64,000 nucleotides of DNA, taken from Neolewinella litorea. Lineage in GTDB: Bacteria; Bacteroidota; Bacteroidia; Chitinophagales; Saprospiraceae. Within the stretch, counting starts at the first letter, position 1, and every line of letters begins with the position of its first letter. The notes beneath the pieces were generated by a model. It did not search any database, had not been told where the DNA came from, and saw only the letters and a program-made list of their open reading frames with translations. The translations under genes and the position numbers were made by a program. This document shows, one piece after another, positions 53,145 through 62,288 of the stretch. The stretch covers positions 1 through 64,000 of the forward strand of contig NZ_SRSF01000011.1 of the NCBI RefSeq assembly GCF_004803465.1. The letters run 5' to 3'.

Positions 53145-54251
53145 TCAAACCTTCACGAAGGTGCCGTTGCGGTACATGTACCAGAGTATCAGGTAGAGCA
53201 ACCCGAAACCTCCCAGTACGGTGAGCGCCGGATAGTAGCCGCCCAGGTACGGCTCCAGCCCGTAAAGCAATTCATCGGCGATGCCCGGAAAGCTGATGAC
53301 GTGGGAGATCACGTAGGCCACGATGGCGTTCATGCCGATCACCTTGAGGGGAAAGGTCCAGCCGGTTCGTCCTTTGACGTCGATTACGTAATAGAACAGG
53401 GCCAGGAGCAGGGCACACACCCCGGAAGAGGCCAGGACGAAGGTGCTCGTCCAGATTTTCTTGACGATGGGGTGCCAGATGCCCCAGATCAGTCCGACCG
53501 CCAGCGCGGCCGCCCCGCCCGCGGCGAGGTAGAGGGCCACCTTGTTGCGTGGAAGGTCCGACTTGATGAGCTCGCCGGCAAAGAGTCCCGAAAGCGTGGT
53601 GGCCGCGAAGCCCAGCCCGCTCAGCAACCAGGTGTACTGCAGGCCGTCGTCGAAGCGACCGAGAACGAGCCGGTCGACGTAAAGGGCGAAGTTGCGATCG
53701 AGAAGCAGTTCACTCTGCCCCACCCCGGGGACGTGCGGCAGGGTAAGCAGCAAGGCATAGCCCACCAGCAAACCCGCGAACAAGGCGTAGCGGCCCCGCC
53801 GGCTCAAGTGCAGCCAGGCGATACAGGAGACTAGGTAGCCCACCGCAATGGCCTGCAGGGTATTGCTGAAGACGTGAAAGCGTTCCAGGTCCCAGGCCAG
53901 CAGGTTGCCCTGTACGATCCAGCCCAGGACGAACAGTATCACGAAGCGGCGGAGCAGTTTCGCATAGATCTCTCCCCGGCGCAGTCGTTCCTGGGTCCGC
54001 GCGGAAAGCGAAAACGGGATAACCGCCCCCACCACGAAAAGGAACAGGGGCATGATGATGTCGTAGAAGGTAGACCCGAACCACTCGGGGTGATCGAACT
54101 GCCGCGCCACTGCCCCGGTCAACGGCGTATTCACCCCCTCGTAGAGGCTCCAGAAAAAGCGATCCGCAAAAATGATCATCAGCATATCAAAGCCCCGCAG
54201 GACATCGATGGAAAGGACCCGCGGCGGCAGGGGGGGCGGCGTATCGTGCAT
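53145..54251 (-). CDS. DUF5009/acyltransferase-like multipass membrane protein
   Basis: 368 residues, about ten membrane helices. The start SIDVLRGFDMLMIIFADRFF and the loop with GSTFYDIIMPLFLFVVGAVIPFSL (quoted in parts: SIDVLRGFDMLMIIF, DIIMPLFLFVVGAVIPF) are those of the heparan-alpha-glucosaminide N-acetyltransferase/DUF5009 group, which moves acetyl groups across membranes. The conserved catalytic His of the lumenal side is not clear. Start ATG 54251 follows a TATATTAG box (54278-54271); an earlier frame start is rejected. It is divergent from the reductase. Confidence 0.82.
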   Translation of the reverse strand: MHDTPPPLPPRVLSIDVLRGFDMLMIIFADRFFWSLYEGVNTPLTGAVARQFDHPEWFGSTFYDIIMPLFLFVVGAVIPFSLSARTQERLRRGEIYAKLLRRFVILFVLGWIVQGNLLAWDLERFHVFSNTLQAIAVGYLVSCIAWLHLSRRGRYALFAGLLVGYALLLTLPHVPGVGQSELLLDRNFALYVDRLVLGRFDDGLQYTWLLSGLGFAATTLSGLFAGELIKSDLPRNKVALYLAAGGAAALAVGLIWGIWHPIVKKIWTSTFVLASSGVCALLLALFYYVIDVKGRTGWTFPLKVIGMNAIVAYVISHVISFPGIADELLYGLEPYLGGYYPALTVLGGFGLLYLILWYMYRNGTFVKV

Positions 54252-54395
54252 GCAGGGCGACTTGTGGCGCCTAATATACTGCGCGTACCTACCGGTGGAA
54301 ACGTGCCTCCCACCGTACCTGGATGTCCTGGGTCCGCCCCCCGGCACCTGCGGCCGCGCCTGCGTACCTTACGACCAACCGAAAACGACCCATAC

Positions 54396-55400
54396 ATGAT
54401 CAACAAGCAGCAGATACTCGCCAAACGCCCCACCGGCATGCCCGGCCCCGACACCTGGACCCTCACCGAAAGTGAGGTGCCCGAACTGAAAGACGGCGAG
54501 GTCCTCATCGAGCAGCACTACATCTCCCTCGACCCGGCCATGCGCGGCTGGATGAACGACTCCCGCTCCTACATTCCCCCGGTAGGCATCGGGGAAGTGA
54601 TGCGCGCCGGCACCGTCGGGAAAGTGATCCGGGCCAAAAACCATCCGCAGTTCAAGGAAGGCGACGTGCTCAGCGGCTGGGGCGGCGTTCAGCAGTATAC
54701 CATTACGAACGGCGAGGGATACTACCCCGTAGATACTTCCCTGGCCCCCATGCCCACTTATATCGGCACCCTGGGCATGCCGGGCATGACCGCTTACTTC
54801 GGCATTCTCGAGGTAGGCAAGATCAAGGAAGGGGAAGTGGTGGTGGTCAGCGGAGCCGCCGGCGCAGTCGGCTCCGTGGTCGGCCAGATAGCGAAGATCA
54901 AGGGGTGCCGCGTGGTGGGCATTGCCGGCGGACCCGAGAAGTGCCGCTACCTGACCGACGAACTGGGCTTCGACGCGGCCATCGACTACAAGAACGAATC
55001 GGTGTCCGCGGCCCTGAAAAGCCACTGCCCGGACGGGATCGACGTCTACTTCGACAACGTAGGCGGAGAGATACTCGACGCCGCACTCGCCCGATTGCGC
55101 CGCCACGCCCGCGTGGTCATCTGCGGAGCCATCTCCCAGTACAACAACCGAGACAACGTCAAGGGCCCCTCCAATTACCTGTCACTGCTCGTCAATCGCG
55201 CTACCATGCAGGGCATGGTGGTAATGGACTACGCCGAAAATTACGCTACCGCCGCCCGCGAAATGGGAGGCTGGATGCAGGCCGGGAAGCTCAAGAGCCG
55301 CGAGGACATCTACGAGGGCATCGAAAACTTCCACGCCACCTTCACCCGGCTATTCACCGGCGACAAGCAGGGAAAGCTGGTGCTGAAGGTGAAGGAGTGA
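54396..55400 (+). CDS. MDR-family NADP-dependent oxidoreductase
   Basis: 334 residues. The Zn-free MDR pattern: EQHYISLDPAMRGWMNDSRSY at the start of the catalytic part, GMPGMTAYFGI, then the nucleotide fold VSGAAGAVGSVVGQIAKIKG and GIAGGPEKCRYL. This is the leukotriene B4 dehydrogenase/prostaglandin reductase-like and CurA group, reducing enones or alkenals with NADPH. Start ATG 54396 gives the normal N-terminus; a frame beginning at 53874 is an artefact. TACCTTAC at 54365 could be its -7 element. Its stop is 1 nt from the convergent outer-membrane gene stop. Confidence 0.9.
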   Translation: MINKQQILAKRPTGMPGPDTWTLTESEVPELKDGEVLIEQHYISLDPAMRGWMNDSRSYIPPVGIGEVMRAGTVGKVIRAKNHPQFKEGDVLSGWGGVQQYTITNGEGYYPVDTSLAPMPTYIGTLGMPGMTAYFGILEVGKIKEGEVVVVSGAAGAVGSVVGQIAKIKGCRVVGIAGGPEKCRYLTDELGFDAAIDYKNESVSAALKSHCPDGIDVYFDNVGGEILDAALARLRRHARVVICGAISQYNNRDNVKGPSNYLSLLVNRATMQGMVVMDYAENYATAAREMGGWMQAGKLKSREDIYEGIENFHATFTRLFTGDKQGKLVLKVKE

Positions 55401-55401
55401 C

Positions 55402-58400
55402 CTAGAAATTGGTCCCTACCCCGAGCTGTACCAGACCCGTCTCCTCCTCGGAAAATCCCAGCAGCATACTTACCGTGAAGGAACGCGACAGCGGGATCAC
55501 GTAGAAGCCGCCACCGTAGGCGGAATGGTAATCGCTGGGCTCCTCCCCGTCCTGCAGGATCTTGCCGCGGTCGTAAAAGGCCCGGATGCCGATGGCGAAG
55601 GGGGCGATACGACTGCGGATGAGGGCCAGGGGCGTGCGGAATTCCGTATTGTAGAAGAAATAGCCGTCGCCCACGAAGCGGTGGCGCTGGAACCCCCTGA
55701 GTCCGTTCTGCCGCCCCAGGGAGGGCAATTCGTAGAAAGGTGCCTTACCGCTGCTGGAGGCGTAGCCCGTGCGGAAGCTCAGCGAGATCGGGAAGCGGCG
55801 GGTACTGAAGTGGATCTCGGCGGCGATCCGGCTCACGCCGAAATTGGCGGCCTCGTCCTTGCCGTATGCCTGCTTGTGGCCGGCTTCCAGCATTACGCCC
55901 TTCGAGGGGAAGATCGGATGGTCGCGCAGGTCCACCACCATCTCGGGTTCGAGGTAGGCGAACACCAGGTCGCCGTCGCCGTAGAGCCGGTCCGGGCGAT
56001 CCAGGATAGTCCCCTCCCGGTCGGTCGTTTTATTGTTCTGGTAGCCGGTGCTCAGGCTCACGAAACTCCGGCCCGCGAACCGACGGCGCAGCGCGCCCTC
56101 CACTGAAAAATGCTGCAGGCTGACCAGGTAGTACACATTGCGGTCGAGGTTGGGATCCTGCACGGAGGTATTGCCCAGGCCGTAGAAGAAGTTGTACAGA
56201 TCGGGCCGACCGAGGCGCGAGGCCAGTACAAGATCGGCGTAGCGCAGTACCTCACCAAATTCCACACTCGCATCCAGGGCGGCGTTACCCAATGAGCTTG
56301 CCTGGGCAAAGAAACGGTAGCGGGTGCTGAAGTCGCGGCGGGTGAAGCTGCGGCGGGTGTAGGTCAGGCCTACGCCGAGTTGAGCGCCGTTGTAGGTATT
56401 GAAGCCGGCACTGGCCAGGGGGGTCAGGGTGTTGTATTTGAAGGCGGTGCGGTCGTAGTAGTAGAGCTCGTCGCGCCAGCTCTTCACGAACTTCAGGCCG
56501 GGAACCGCGACGTCGGGCTCGGCGGCATCCTGGTCGTCGTAGACGAATACTTTTTCCGGGTAATCATTGGGGTGGCCGGCGTTGAAGGCATCGTCGCCCT
56601 TGCCCCCGATGAGGCGTACCCGTATTTCATCGCCCACCTCACCGCGGGTGGCGAAGGTGTCGTCGTCGCCCAGGCCGTAAACCCTTACTTCTTCCGTTTC
56701 CCCCGGCAGGAAGGTGCGTTGGTACAGCACCTGTCCTTCGCTTTTCCCCTTCAGGTCGATGACCGTAACGGTCAGTCGCCCATCGGGCAGGGCCTCCAGC
56801 AGAAAGGCTTCCTCGTCGTTGGTCCCTACAACGTCCACGATCCGGGCGTGCAGCGCGTAGTAGGCATCCGCGTAGGCCGGCAGATCGTCGCGTCTTCGCT
56901 TCAGTTTTTCGAGCAGGATGGCTTGCTCCCGCCGGTACTTCTCGGACTGTGGCCCATCGGATACCGGGTCGGGCACCTGCGCCACGGCCCGGGCGAGGAC
57001 CTCATCGGTGAGGGCCGATTGAACCATCGCCGCCTGTTCCCGGTAAGTTTCCCGCGACACCCCACTGAGCAGCAGGCGATCCATGTGCCGGGCCTGAAAG
57101 GTGAGACTGCGGATATCGGGCTGCCCGTAGCCGAAGTTTTCGAGGTTCGGTACCGCCCAGCGCCGGGAAGCCAGCCAGGGGAACAGTCCGTCGAGGCGGG
57201 AGAAGGCATTGTCCCGATCGCGAGGAATGGGCCGGATCCGGTCCACGCCGCCTTCCTCGTACCGGGCCCACTTCCAATTGTCTTCGTGCTTCGACCAGTC
57301 GCCGATCAGCAGGTCGAACAGACGCGCGCGGACGAACTCCGCATCGTCGATCCTTACCTCCTGGTCGTCAAAACGGCCGCGAAAGAGTTCGAAGCTTTTC
57401 AGGACCTCGTCGGCGCCGAATGTGCCTTCCCGCGATTGCTTGCGACTGTCCCCCTGGGGCCGGATCTCCAGGGTACCGAGCATGTTGCCGAAGGTGGCGT
57501 TGTAGTCGCCCAGCAAGGGATCCGGTGCGAGGGAGTACAGGGTCGGCGTGGCGTGGAGGATGTCAATTTCCTCAAGCAGGGGCGCTACGATGACTCCACC
57601 GTAGGGGTGGCCCGAGGAGGTTTGGTCGCGTACCGCATCCCCGATCAGGGTATTGCGCAGTTCGTAACTGAAGGTGCCGGAAGGGTCCTTGTCTACCGAC
57701 CGGAACGCATAGCTTTCGCCGCCCGGCGCCTGCAGCACCAGGGAGGTCGTCTGCCGGCCGCCGCCTTCGCGTACCGGTTGCAGACCGCCGGAAACTTCCG
57801 AGAGCCGTAACACCGGCACTTCGACCTCCGTGGTCCAGACGTCGCGGTAATGCCGGCCGAGGAACCATTCCCCGAGGGCCGAACGGCGGTACTGCGGTCC
57901 GGCGGCAAGTTGGACGGTAGGGGTGGCGGGGGGCACCACTTCCGGGGAGGCCACGGTATCCGTAGGACAGGGCGGGTAGGCGGGGTTGCGGGGCAGCTCT
58001 CCGCCGCTCTCCTCGCAGGGCGACCGGTACAGCCGGGTGGTCCACTCGCCCGGATTAGCCGTGACGTAGCGGTAGTCGACACTGCCGTCGGTGGCGAAGC
58101 GCAGTTCGGTGAAGCCGGGGGCGCGACTCGTATGCAGGGCGGGTTTGTGGCGGGCCACCCAGGCCCCGGGTCCGGCGGCCCCGGCGTTGACGATGTAGTT
58201 GCGGCCGAACCTGAGCAACTGCTGGCTCTGGTCCTGCGCCCCGATAAAGAGCAGGCCCTCAAACTGGCTGTTGTAGTCTTTCAGTTTATCGGCCAGTTCC
58301 GCGAAACGGACGTTGGTCAGTTCTTCCGGCGTCCCCACGTTCTGCCGGTACGAGAGGGCAAAGCTACCCGCCACCGGGGGCAGGAAATGATCCCGCAGGG

Positions 58401-59064
58401 GAAATTTACCACCGTAGCGACCCTGGGAGACCGGCGGGTAATGACCGGCGAAGATGATGTTCTGGTCCAGGTGCTCATCAATGGTGCTGACTATCTCGTC
58501 GAAGGCAATAGTGGGCTCGGCAAAGTCGCATTCCGCATCGGCCGGTATGGGCTTTTCGAACGGGTGGTTCCACCACTGGGTATTGAGCATTAGCAAGCGC
58601 ACCGTGGGCGAGAGTTCTACCGTTTCGGGGCCGGGGCAGCCCTTGTTGAGGGGCCAGTGCAGGTTATCCAGGTTCTGATTCTCCAGATAGGATTCGAGTG
58701 CCTGGACGCACGCCAGGCCGTTTCGTCCCGATTTGTCCCAATCACGGTCGCCGGGCAGCAGGTAGAACTGGGTCCGGGGGTGATCCCGGATAAGCTGCAG
58801 CAGGGGTGCCAGGGTCGGAAAGGCCGCCGCGTCGGACTCCCCCCCGGCGCCGTAAGCCAGCATGGCCTCTGTGCAAACCGGAAAGTAATCGCCGGCCAAC
58901 AGGACGGCAACCGGGTCGCCCGGAACATCAATGCGCGTCCCGAGGGCTTCGTAAAAGGCGGGAGTGGCGTTGTAGGTGTTGCCGGCAACGAGAAGGCGCA
59001 ACTGGGCGGGAAGCAGGGTCGGGGCGACCAGGAGCAGCCCCGCCAGTACAAGTAGTTTGTTCAT
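55402..59064 (-). CDS. Outer-membrane fusion: phosphoesterase-like, kinase-like and Omp85 barrel
   Basis: 1220 residues. Signal peptide MNKLLVLAGLLLVAPTLLPA. Residues about 22-330 resemble a calcineurin-type metallophosphoesterase (LLAGDYF, PGDRDW 104-109, GHYPP 207-211) but GNHD is GDRD, so it is degenerate. Residues about 440-650 have a kinase-like order: a strand with Lys459 (FRSVDKDP), a hinge-like MLGTLEIRP, a loop LIGDWSKHEDNW (Asp589, His593, Asn596) and PIPRDRDNAF (Asp616/618). This recalls secretory CotH/FAM20-like kinases and is my inference. Residues about 850-1220 are an Omp85/BamA-type barrel: HPIFPSKGVMLEAGH, LGRQNGLRGFQRHRF and a terminal aromatic (GTNF). ATG 59064 starts the signal peptide; the frame before it is short. 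Confidence 0.75.
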   Translation of the reverse strand: MNKLLVLAGLLLVAPTLLPAQLRLLVAGNTYNATPAFYEALGTRIDVPGDPVAVLLAGDYFPVCTEAMLAYGAGGESDAAAFPTLAPLLQLIRDHPRTQFYLLPGDRDWDKSGRNGLACVQALESYLENQNLDNLHWPLNKGCPGPETVELSPTVRLLMLNTQWWNHPFEKPIPADAECDFAEPTIAFDEIVSTIDEHLDQNIIFAGHYPPVSQGRYGGKFPLRDHFLPPVAGSFALSYRQNVGTPEELTNVRFAELADKLKDYNSQFEGLLFIGAQDQSQQLLRFGRNYIVNAGAAGPGAWVARHKPALHTSRAPGFTELRFATDGSVDYRYVTANPGEWTTRLYRSPCEESGGELPRNPAYPPCPTDTVASPEVVPPATPTVQLAAGPQYRRSALGEWFLGRHYRDVWTTEVEVPVLRLSEVSGGLQPVREGGGRQTTSLVLQAPGGESYAFRSVDKDPSGTFSYELRNTLIGDAVRDQTSSGHPYGGVIVAPLLEEIDILHATPTLYSLAPDPLLGDYNATFGNMLGTLEIRPQGDSRKQSREGTFGADEVLKSFELFRGRFDDQEVRIDDAEFVRARLFDLLIGDWSKHEDNWKWARYEEGGVDRIRPIPRDRDNAFSRLDGLFPWLASRRWAVPNLENFGYGQPDIRSLTFQARHMDRLLLSGVSRETYREQAAMVQSALTDEVLARAVAQVPDPVSDGPQSEKYRREQAILLEKLKRRRDDLPAYADAYYALHARIVDVVGTNDEEAFLLEALPDGRLTVTVIDLKGKSEGQVLYQRTFLPGETEEVRVYGLGDDDTFATRGEVGDEIRVRLIGGKGDDAFNAGHPNDYPEKVFVYDDQDAAEPDVAVPGLKFVKSWRDELYYYDRTAFKYNTLTPLASAGFNTYNGAQLGVGLTYTRRSFTRRDFSTRYRFFAQASSLGNAALDASVEFGEVLRYADLVLASRLGRPDLYNFFYGLGNTSVQDPNLDRNVYYLVSLQHFSVEGALRRRFAGRSFVSLSTGYQNNKTTDREGTILDRPDRLYGDGDLVFAYLEPEMVVDLRDHPIFPSKGVMLEAGHKQAYGKDEAANFGVSRIAAEIHFSTRRFPISLSFRTGYASSSGKAPFYELPSLGRQNGLRGFQRHRFVGDGYFFYNTEFRTPLALIRSRIAPFAIGIRAFYDRGKILQDGEEPSDYHSAYGGGFYVIPLSRSFTVSMLLGFSEEETGLVQLGVGTNF

Positions 59065-59306
59065 AGCCGAATAAATGGGTGCCGTCGAATTCATTCACCT
59101 GTCCGCCGCGCCGCTCGATTTCTCCGGTAACCGCCGAAGGGAAGTGGCGCGATCAGCAGGCGATCACCGTTCCGGGTCAGCGCCCGGCATGCATTAATTG
59201 CACACTAATATAACCCCCGCGGGTGACTTTCGGAATACCCTGCAGTAGCCCTTTCCGATCGGGCGGGGCTCCTTCAAAGTAACTTCTATCTTCGCGCAAC
59301 TGCCCC

Positions 59307-60713
59307 CTACTCCACCCTGAAAAACTGGCCCGTCCACTCCTTTCGGCCCGATCGGAGGCGCAACCAGTACACTCCGGGCGACAGGTCGCCGATCAATAGC
59401 CGTCCGTCGGTGAGTTGCACCCTGCGTACGGTGCGGCCATGCTGATCGTACACCCACCCGCGATAAGGGCCGGTGCCTGGCAGGTCGACATTGAGCGTAT
59501 CGCGGGACAGCGTCGGCCACAGGCGCAGTGGCTCGGCTTGCAGGCGGGCAACCCGATTGGGCATCTCCGCGAACAGCCACCGGTAGGCATCCTCGAATTC
59601 TCGGGCCCAATACCACTCGGCGTGCTGGCCATCGGCGTGTAGTTCGGTCCGCAGTTCGCTGGTCCCGAAGCCGGCCTCCCGCAGTACTTGCGCCATGCGA
59701 AGCACATCACCCGTGACGTTGTTGCTGCCGGAATTCTCTTTGTAGCCCGCCAGCAGGAAGTAGCGTTGCGGCGCCCGACGGCCGGCTTCGGCCACGAAGT
59801 CGTAAATATCCCCGGTGTACCACAGGCTCGGAGAGAAAACGCCCGCCCGCCCGAAGACATCGGGATGCCGGGCGGCGGCGTACAGCGAGAGCAGTCCGCC
59901 CAGACTGGAGCCCATGATTCCCGTGTTTTCGGCGTTGTCCCGGGTACGGAAATGGGTGTCCACGTAGGGCTTTAGCGTCTCGACGATAAAGTCGACGTAT
60001 TCCGCTCCCCGCCCTCCGCCGTAACGCGCGTTGGCGTAGGGCGTCAGTTCGTTGATGCGCTCCGCACCGCCATTGTCTATTCCTACCACGATTACCCCGG
60101 GGTCGCCCGCGGCGTACAGTGCGTTCAGGGTTTCATCCACCCGCCATTCTCCGGAAAAACTGGTGGCCTCGTCGAACAGGTTCTGTCCGTCGTGCATGTA
60201 CAGCACGGGGTACCGACGGTCGTCGTCCGCATAGTCGGGCGGCAGGTACATCACGATCCGCCGGTAGCGATCCAGTTGCGGCAGGTAAAAGGCGGAATCC
60301 AGTACGATCACATTCTCCGCGGCGGTGGAGAGTTGGGCGCCGCCCCCGCCGCCGTCTTCCCAGCCGGCGATAGCTACTGCTTCGACCTGCTCGCCACCAG
60401 TATAAGTTACGCTGCGGTTCGGCCGGTTATTTCCCTGAGCGGTGCCTTCCACCGTGGCCCAGTCGCCTCGGGTGATCTTGTACTCGTAAGTGTCGGCCGC
60501 CAGGTCGAGGCGCAGTTCCCACTTCCCATCGGCGTTCTGCATCATTTGGTAGTCCGCGTTCCCCGGTGTCCAGCCGTTGAAACTGCCGGCTACGTAAAGG
60601 GTCACGGGATCGGGAGTAGTGGCGGGCAACTCGCTGATCCGCAGGATCAGCTGGGCGGACAGCGTCCACGAACAAAGGCAAAGGAGCAGGGGGGGAAACA
60701 GGGGGCGGTACAT
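59307..60713 (-). CDS. T9SS-exported esterase with starch-binding-like domain
   Basis: 468 residues. Signal peptide MYRPLFPPLLLCLCSWTLSA. An AMPK-CBM/CBM48-like domain (LYVAGSFNGWTPGN, about 40-110) precedes an esterase D-like alpha/beta hydrolase: VLYMHDGQNLFDE, nucleophile Ser in GSSLGG and the late His in HADGQHAEWYW. The end is a T9SS sorting domain (RLWPTLSRDTLNVDL, YDQHGRTVRR, LSPGVYWLRL). It probably cuts an acyl ester on a polysaccharide or peptide (ferulic acid-, siderophore- or acetyl-esterase type) at the cell surface. Gap of 242 bp to the Omp85 fusion start. Confidence 0.88.
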   Translation of the reverse strand: MYRPLFPPLLLCLCSWTLSAQLILRISELPATTPDPVTLYVAGSFNGWTPGNADYQMMQNADGKWELRLDLAADTYEYKITRGDWATVEGTAQGNNRPNRSVTYTGGEQVEAVAIAGWEDGGGGGAQLSTAAENVIVLDSAFYLPQLDRYRRIVMYLPPDYADDDRRYPVLYMHDGQNLFDEATSFSGEWRVDETLNALYAAGDPGVIVVGIDNGGAERINELTPYANARYGGGRGAEYVDFIVETLKPYVDTHFRTRDNAENTGIMGSSLGGLLSLYAAARHPDVFGRAGVFSPSLWYTGDIYDFVAEAGRRAPQRYFLLAGYKENSGSNNVTGDVLRMAQVLREAGFGTSELRTELHADGQHAEWYWAREFEDAYRWLFAEMPNRVARLQAEPLRLWPTLSRDTLNVDLPGTGPYRGWVYDQHGRTVRRVQLTDGRLLIGDLSPGVYWLRLRSGRKEWTGQFFRVE

Positions 60714-60717
60714 CGGG

Positions 60718-60725
60718 CAAGGATA
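60718..60725 (-). promoter_or_regulatory. -7-like box abutting the esterase start
   Basis: On the minus strand TATCCTTG ends 4 nt before ATG 60713. It differs from TAnnTTTG by one C. Confidence 0.4.
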
Positions 60726-60893
60726 GGGAAAGTATCGGGGTCCGTCTTGCTTCCTTCAGAGGCTTTGGTTTACCACAGATTACACGGGTTTGGTTTCACC
60801 GACTCCCCGCGGACTACCCATGCGACGCGTGGGCCACAATCCGCGATAAGTCGTAAAAACGAATCGGTGGAAAACAGCCATCCCACAAAATCG

Positions 60894-61571
60894 CTACTCC
60901 TCCCCCGCCAGCGGCGAGATCATGATGTGCGCCCGGTGCGTACCGGGGTCCATGATCCAGGGGTGGTTGGGGGCAATGGGAGATTCCGGCAGCCCCGTAC
61001 TCTCCGCCGTGGCGTAAGGCATGTACACCACGTAGCGGTACTGCGCGCCGGCTACCTTGCCCGTTTCCGGGTTGTACCGAGCTTCGGGTCCGTAGTAGAT
61101 GTGCAGGGTGGAGCCCGCTTTGCCCATGCTCAGTTTGTTGGACTTCACCTCGTCTTCCCGCATCGCAAAGATGTCCTGGGCGCTCTTCCCTTCCGCCTTC
61201 AGTTCCCGGCCGCGGGCCATGAAGGGTTCCAGGTCCTTGTGATAACAAGCGGCATTGAAGCCGTCCTGCTTGGGATCGTCGGCCAGGCAGACGAATTCGT
61301 TGGTGCCCTCGCGGAGCGTGACGAACTCACCGGCCATATTGTAGCCGATGACCTTGGCGCCGGCCCGGCTGGCCTCGGGAGCCGCCAGCAGGGCCGTTTC
61401 CACGAGCGCTTCGTCGGAGTTGATGTCCTGGTAGTTGGCAGGGTCCTCCGCCATGGGTGCGGCTTCGGTTTCGGTTTCGGATACCGCGGTGACGCGTTCG
61501 TCGGTTTCCTGCTCGGCGTTGCAGCCGGTAAGGATCAGGGCGAGGAGGAGTAGTTGGATCGTGTTTTTCAT
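60894..61571 (-). CDS. Lipoprotein of unknown function
   Basis: 225 residues with lipobox LTGC in MKNTIQLLLLALILTGCNAE. An acidic/Thr-rich linker (about 20-50) leads to a conserved-looking region: LREGTNEFVCLADDP, NAACYHKDLEPFMARGREL and YMPYATAESTGLP, with IMDPGTHRAHIMISP at the end. Two cysteines could form a disulfide. I do not recognise the family. Start ATG 61571 (not 61598) opens the signal peptide directly. A GC hairpin (GCCCCC/GGGGGC, 61605-61622) lies upstream. Confidence 0.75.
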   Translation of the reverse strand: MKNTIQLLLLALILTGCNAEQETDERVTAVSETETEAAPMAEDPANYQDINSDEALVETALLAAPEASRAGAKVIGYNMAGEFVTLREGTNEFVCLADDPKQDGFNAACYHKDLEPFMARGRELKAEGKSAQDIFAMREDEVKSNKLSMGKAGSTLHIYYGPEARYNPETGKVAGAQYRYVVYMPYATAESTGLPESPIAPNHPWIMDPGTHRAHIMISPLAGEE

Positions 61572-61787
61572 GCCGGTTGTTTTTGTGCAGGCCACCACTT
61601 GCCTGCCCCCTGCGGCGGGGGCTGCGGTTTGCCAACCATTAAACTAAGCTTTTTCCTCCACAGCCCCGGCACCCGCTGACGAGCCCTCATGAAAAACAGG
61701 GCCTGACCGCGGAAACTCCCCCGGGCGGCGGAGCGCAGGTGCCAGAGAACGTGGTTGCGCAGTGGCCTTCGGTTTCCCCAGCAAACC

Positions 61788-62276
61788 CTAATCTGGGGGT
61801 GCGTCCTCCTCCGGGCGGGAATGACCCCCCGTTGGACGGTCGATGGATTTTACGAAGCATACCACCCGCTTCACTTCCCGGAACCCGGCCGCGCCGTGGA
61901 AGGCGATGCTGTCCCGGTTCGTCCACTCGGTATCGGAAGCAATCTCGGTGCAGCCCTTTTCGCGGCCCCAGATCTCCGCATGTTGCACCAGGGCGCGACC
62001 CACGCCCCGCCCGCGCCACGCGGGAGACACGTACACGCCTTCGATGTAGGCGACGGGCAAGGAGGTGGCACCTTCCACGTAATCGGTCCGCAGGGAAAGT
62101 TGAACGAATCCTATGGCCGCCTCACCGGCTAGCGCGATCAGTTGGTCCTGGTACGGGTCGGCCAGAATGTCCCGTGCGGCCGCCAGTTCGCCCGCGTAGG
62201 ACGTTTCCGGCCACAGGGCCACCGCCATTTCGGCCAGGGCGGGCAGGTGCGCTTCCGTTGCTGTGATTATCTCCAT
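61788..62276 (-). CDS. AAC(6')-like GNAT acetyltransferase
   Basis: 162 residues. The family pattern of aminoglycoside 6'-N-acetyltransferases is clear: MAVALWPE, GFVQLSLRTDYVEGAT, VAYIEGVYVSPAWRGRGVGRALV (acetyl-CoA loop RGRGVG), GCTEIASDTEWTN and HGAAGFREVKRVVCFVKS. Resistance activity needs testing; chromosomal members can be silent. The C-terminal tail after CFVKSI (DRPTGGHSRPEED...) lacks a counterpart and reads through a CCGTTGGACGGT repeat copy. ATG 62276 (MEIITATEAH) is the natural start; a start 5 codons upstream is possible. Confidence 0.72.
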   Translation of the reverse strand: MEIITATEAHLPALAEMAVALWPETSYAGELAAARDILADPYQDQLIALAGEAAIGFVQLSLRTDYVEGATSLPVAYIEGVYVSPAWRGRGVGRALVQHAEIWGREKGCTEIASDTEWTNRDSIAFHGAAGFREVKRVVCFVKSIDRPTGGHSRPEEDAPPD

Positions 62277-62288
62277 TTCGGGGGGGTG

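Noticed and set aside
53874-54395. Plus-strand extension of the MDR reductase frame
   Set aside because: It is antisense to DUF5009 and crosses its promoter; ATG 54396 gives a normal family N-terminus.
56380-57810. 476-codon plus-strand frame
   Set aside because: Antisense to the Omp85 fusion gene, with no family features.
61605-61622. GCCCCC/GGGGGC hairpin as a terminator
   Set aside because: It is upstream of the lipoprotein start and lacks a U-tract on either strand.
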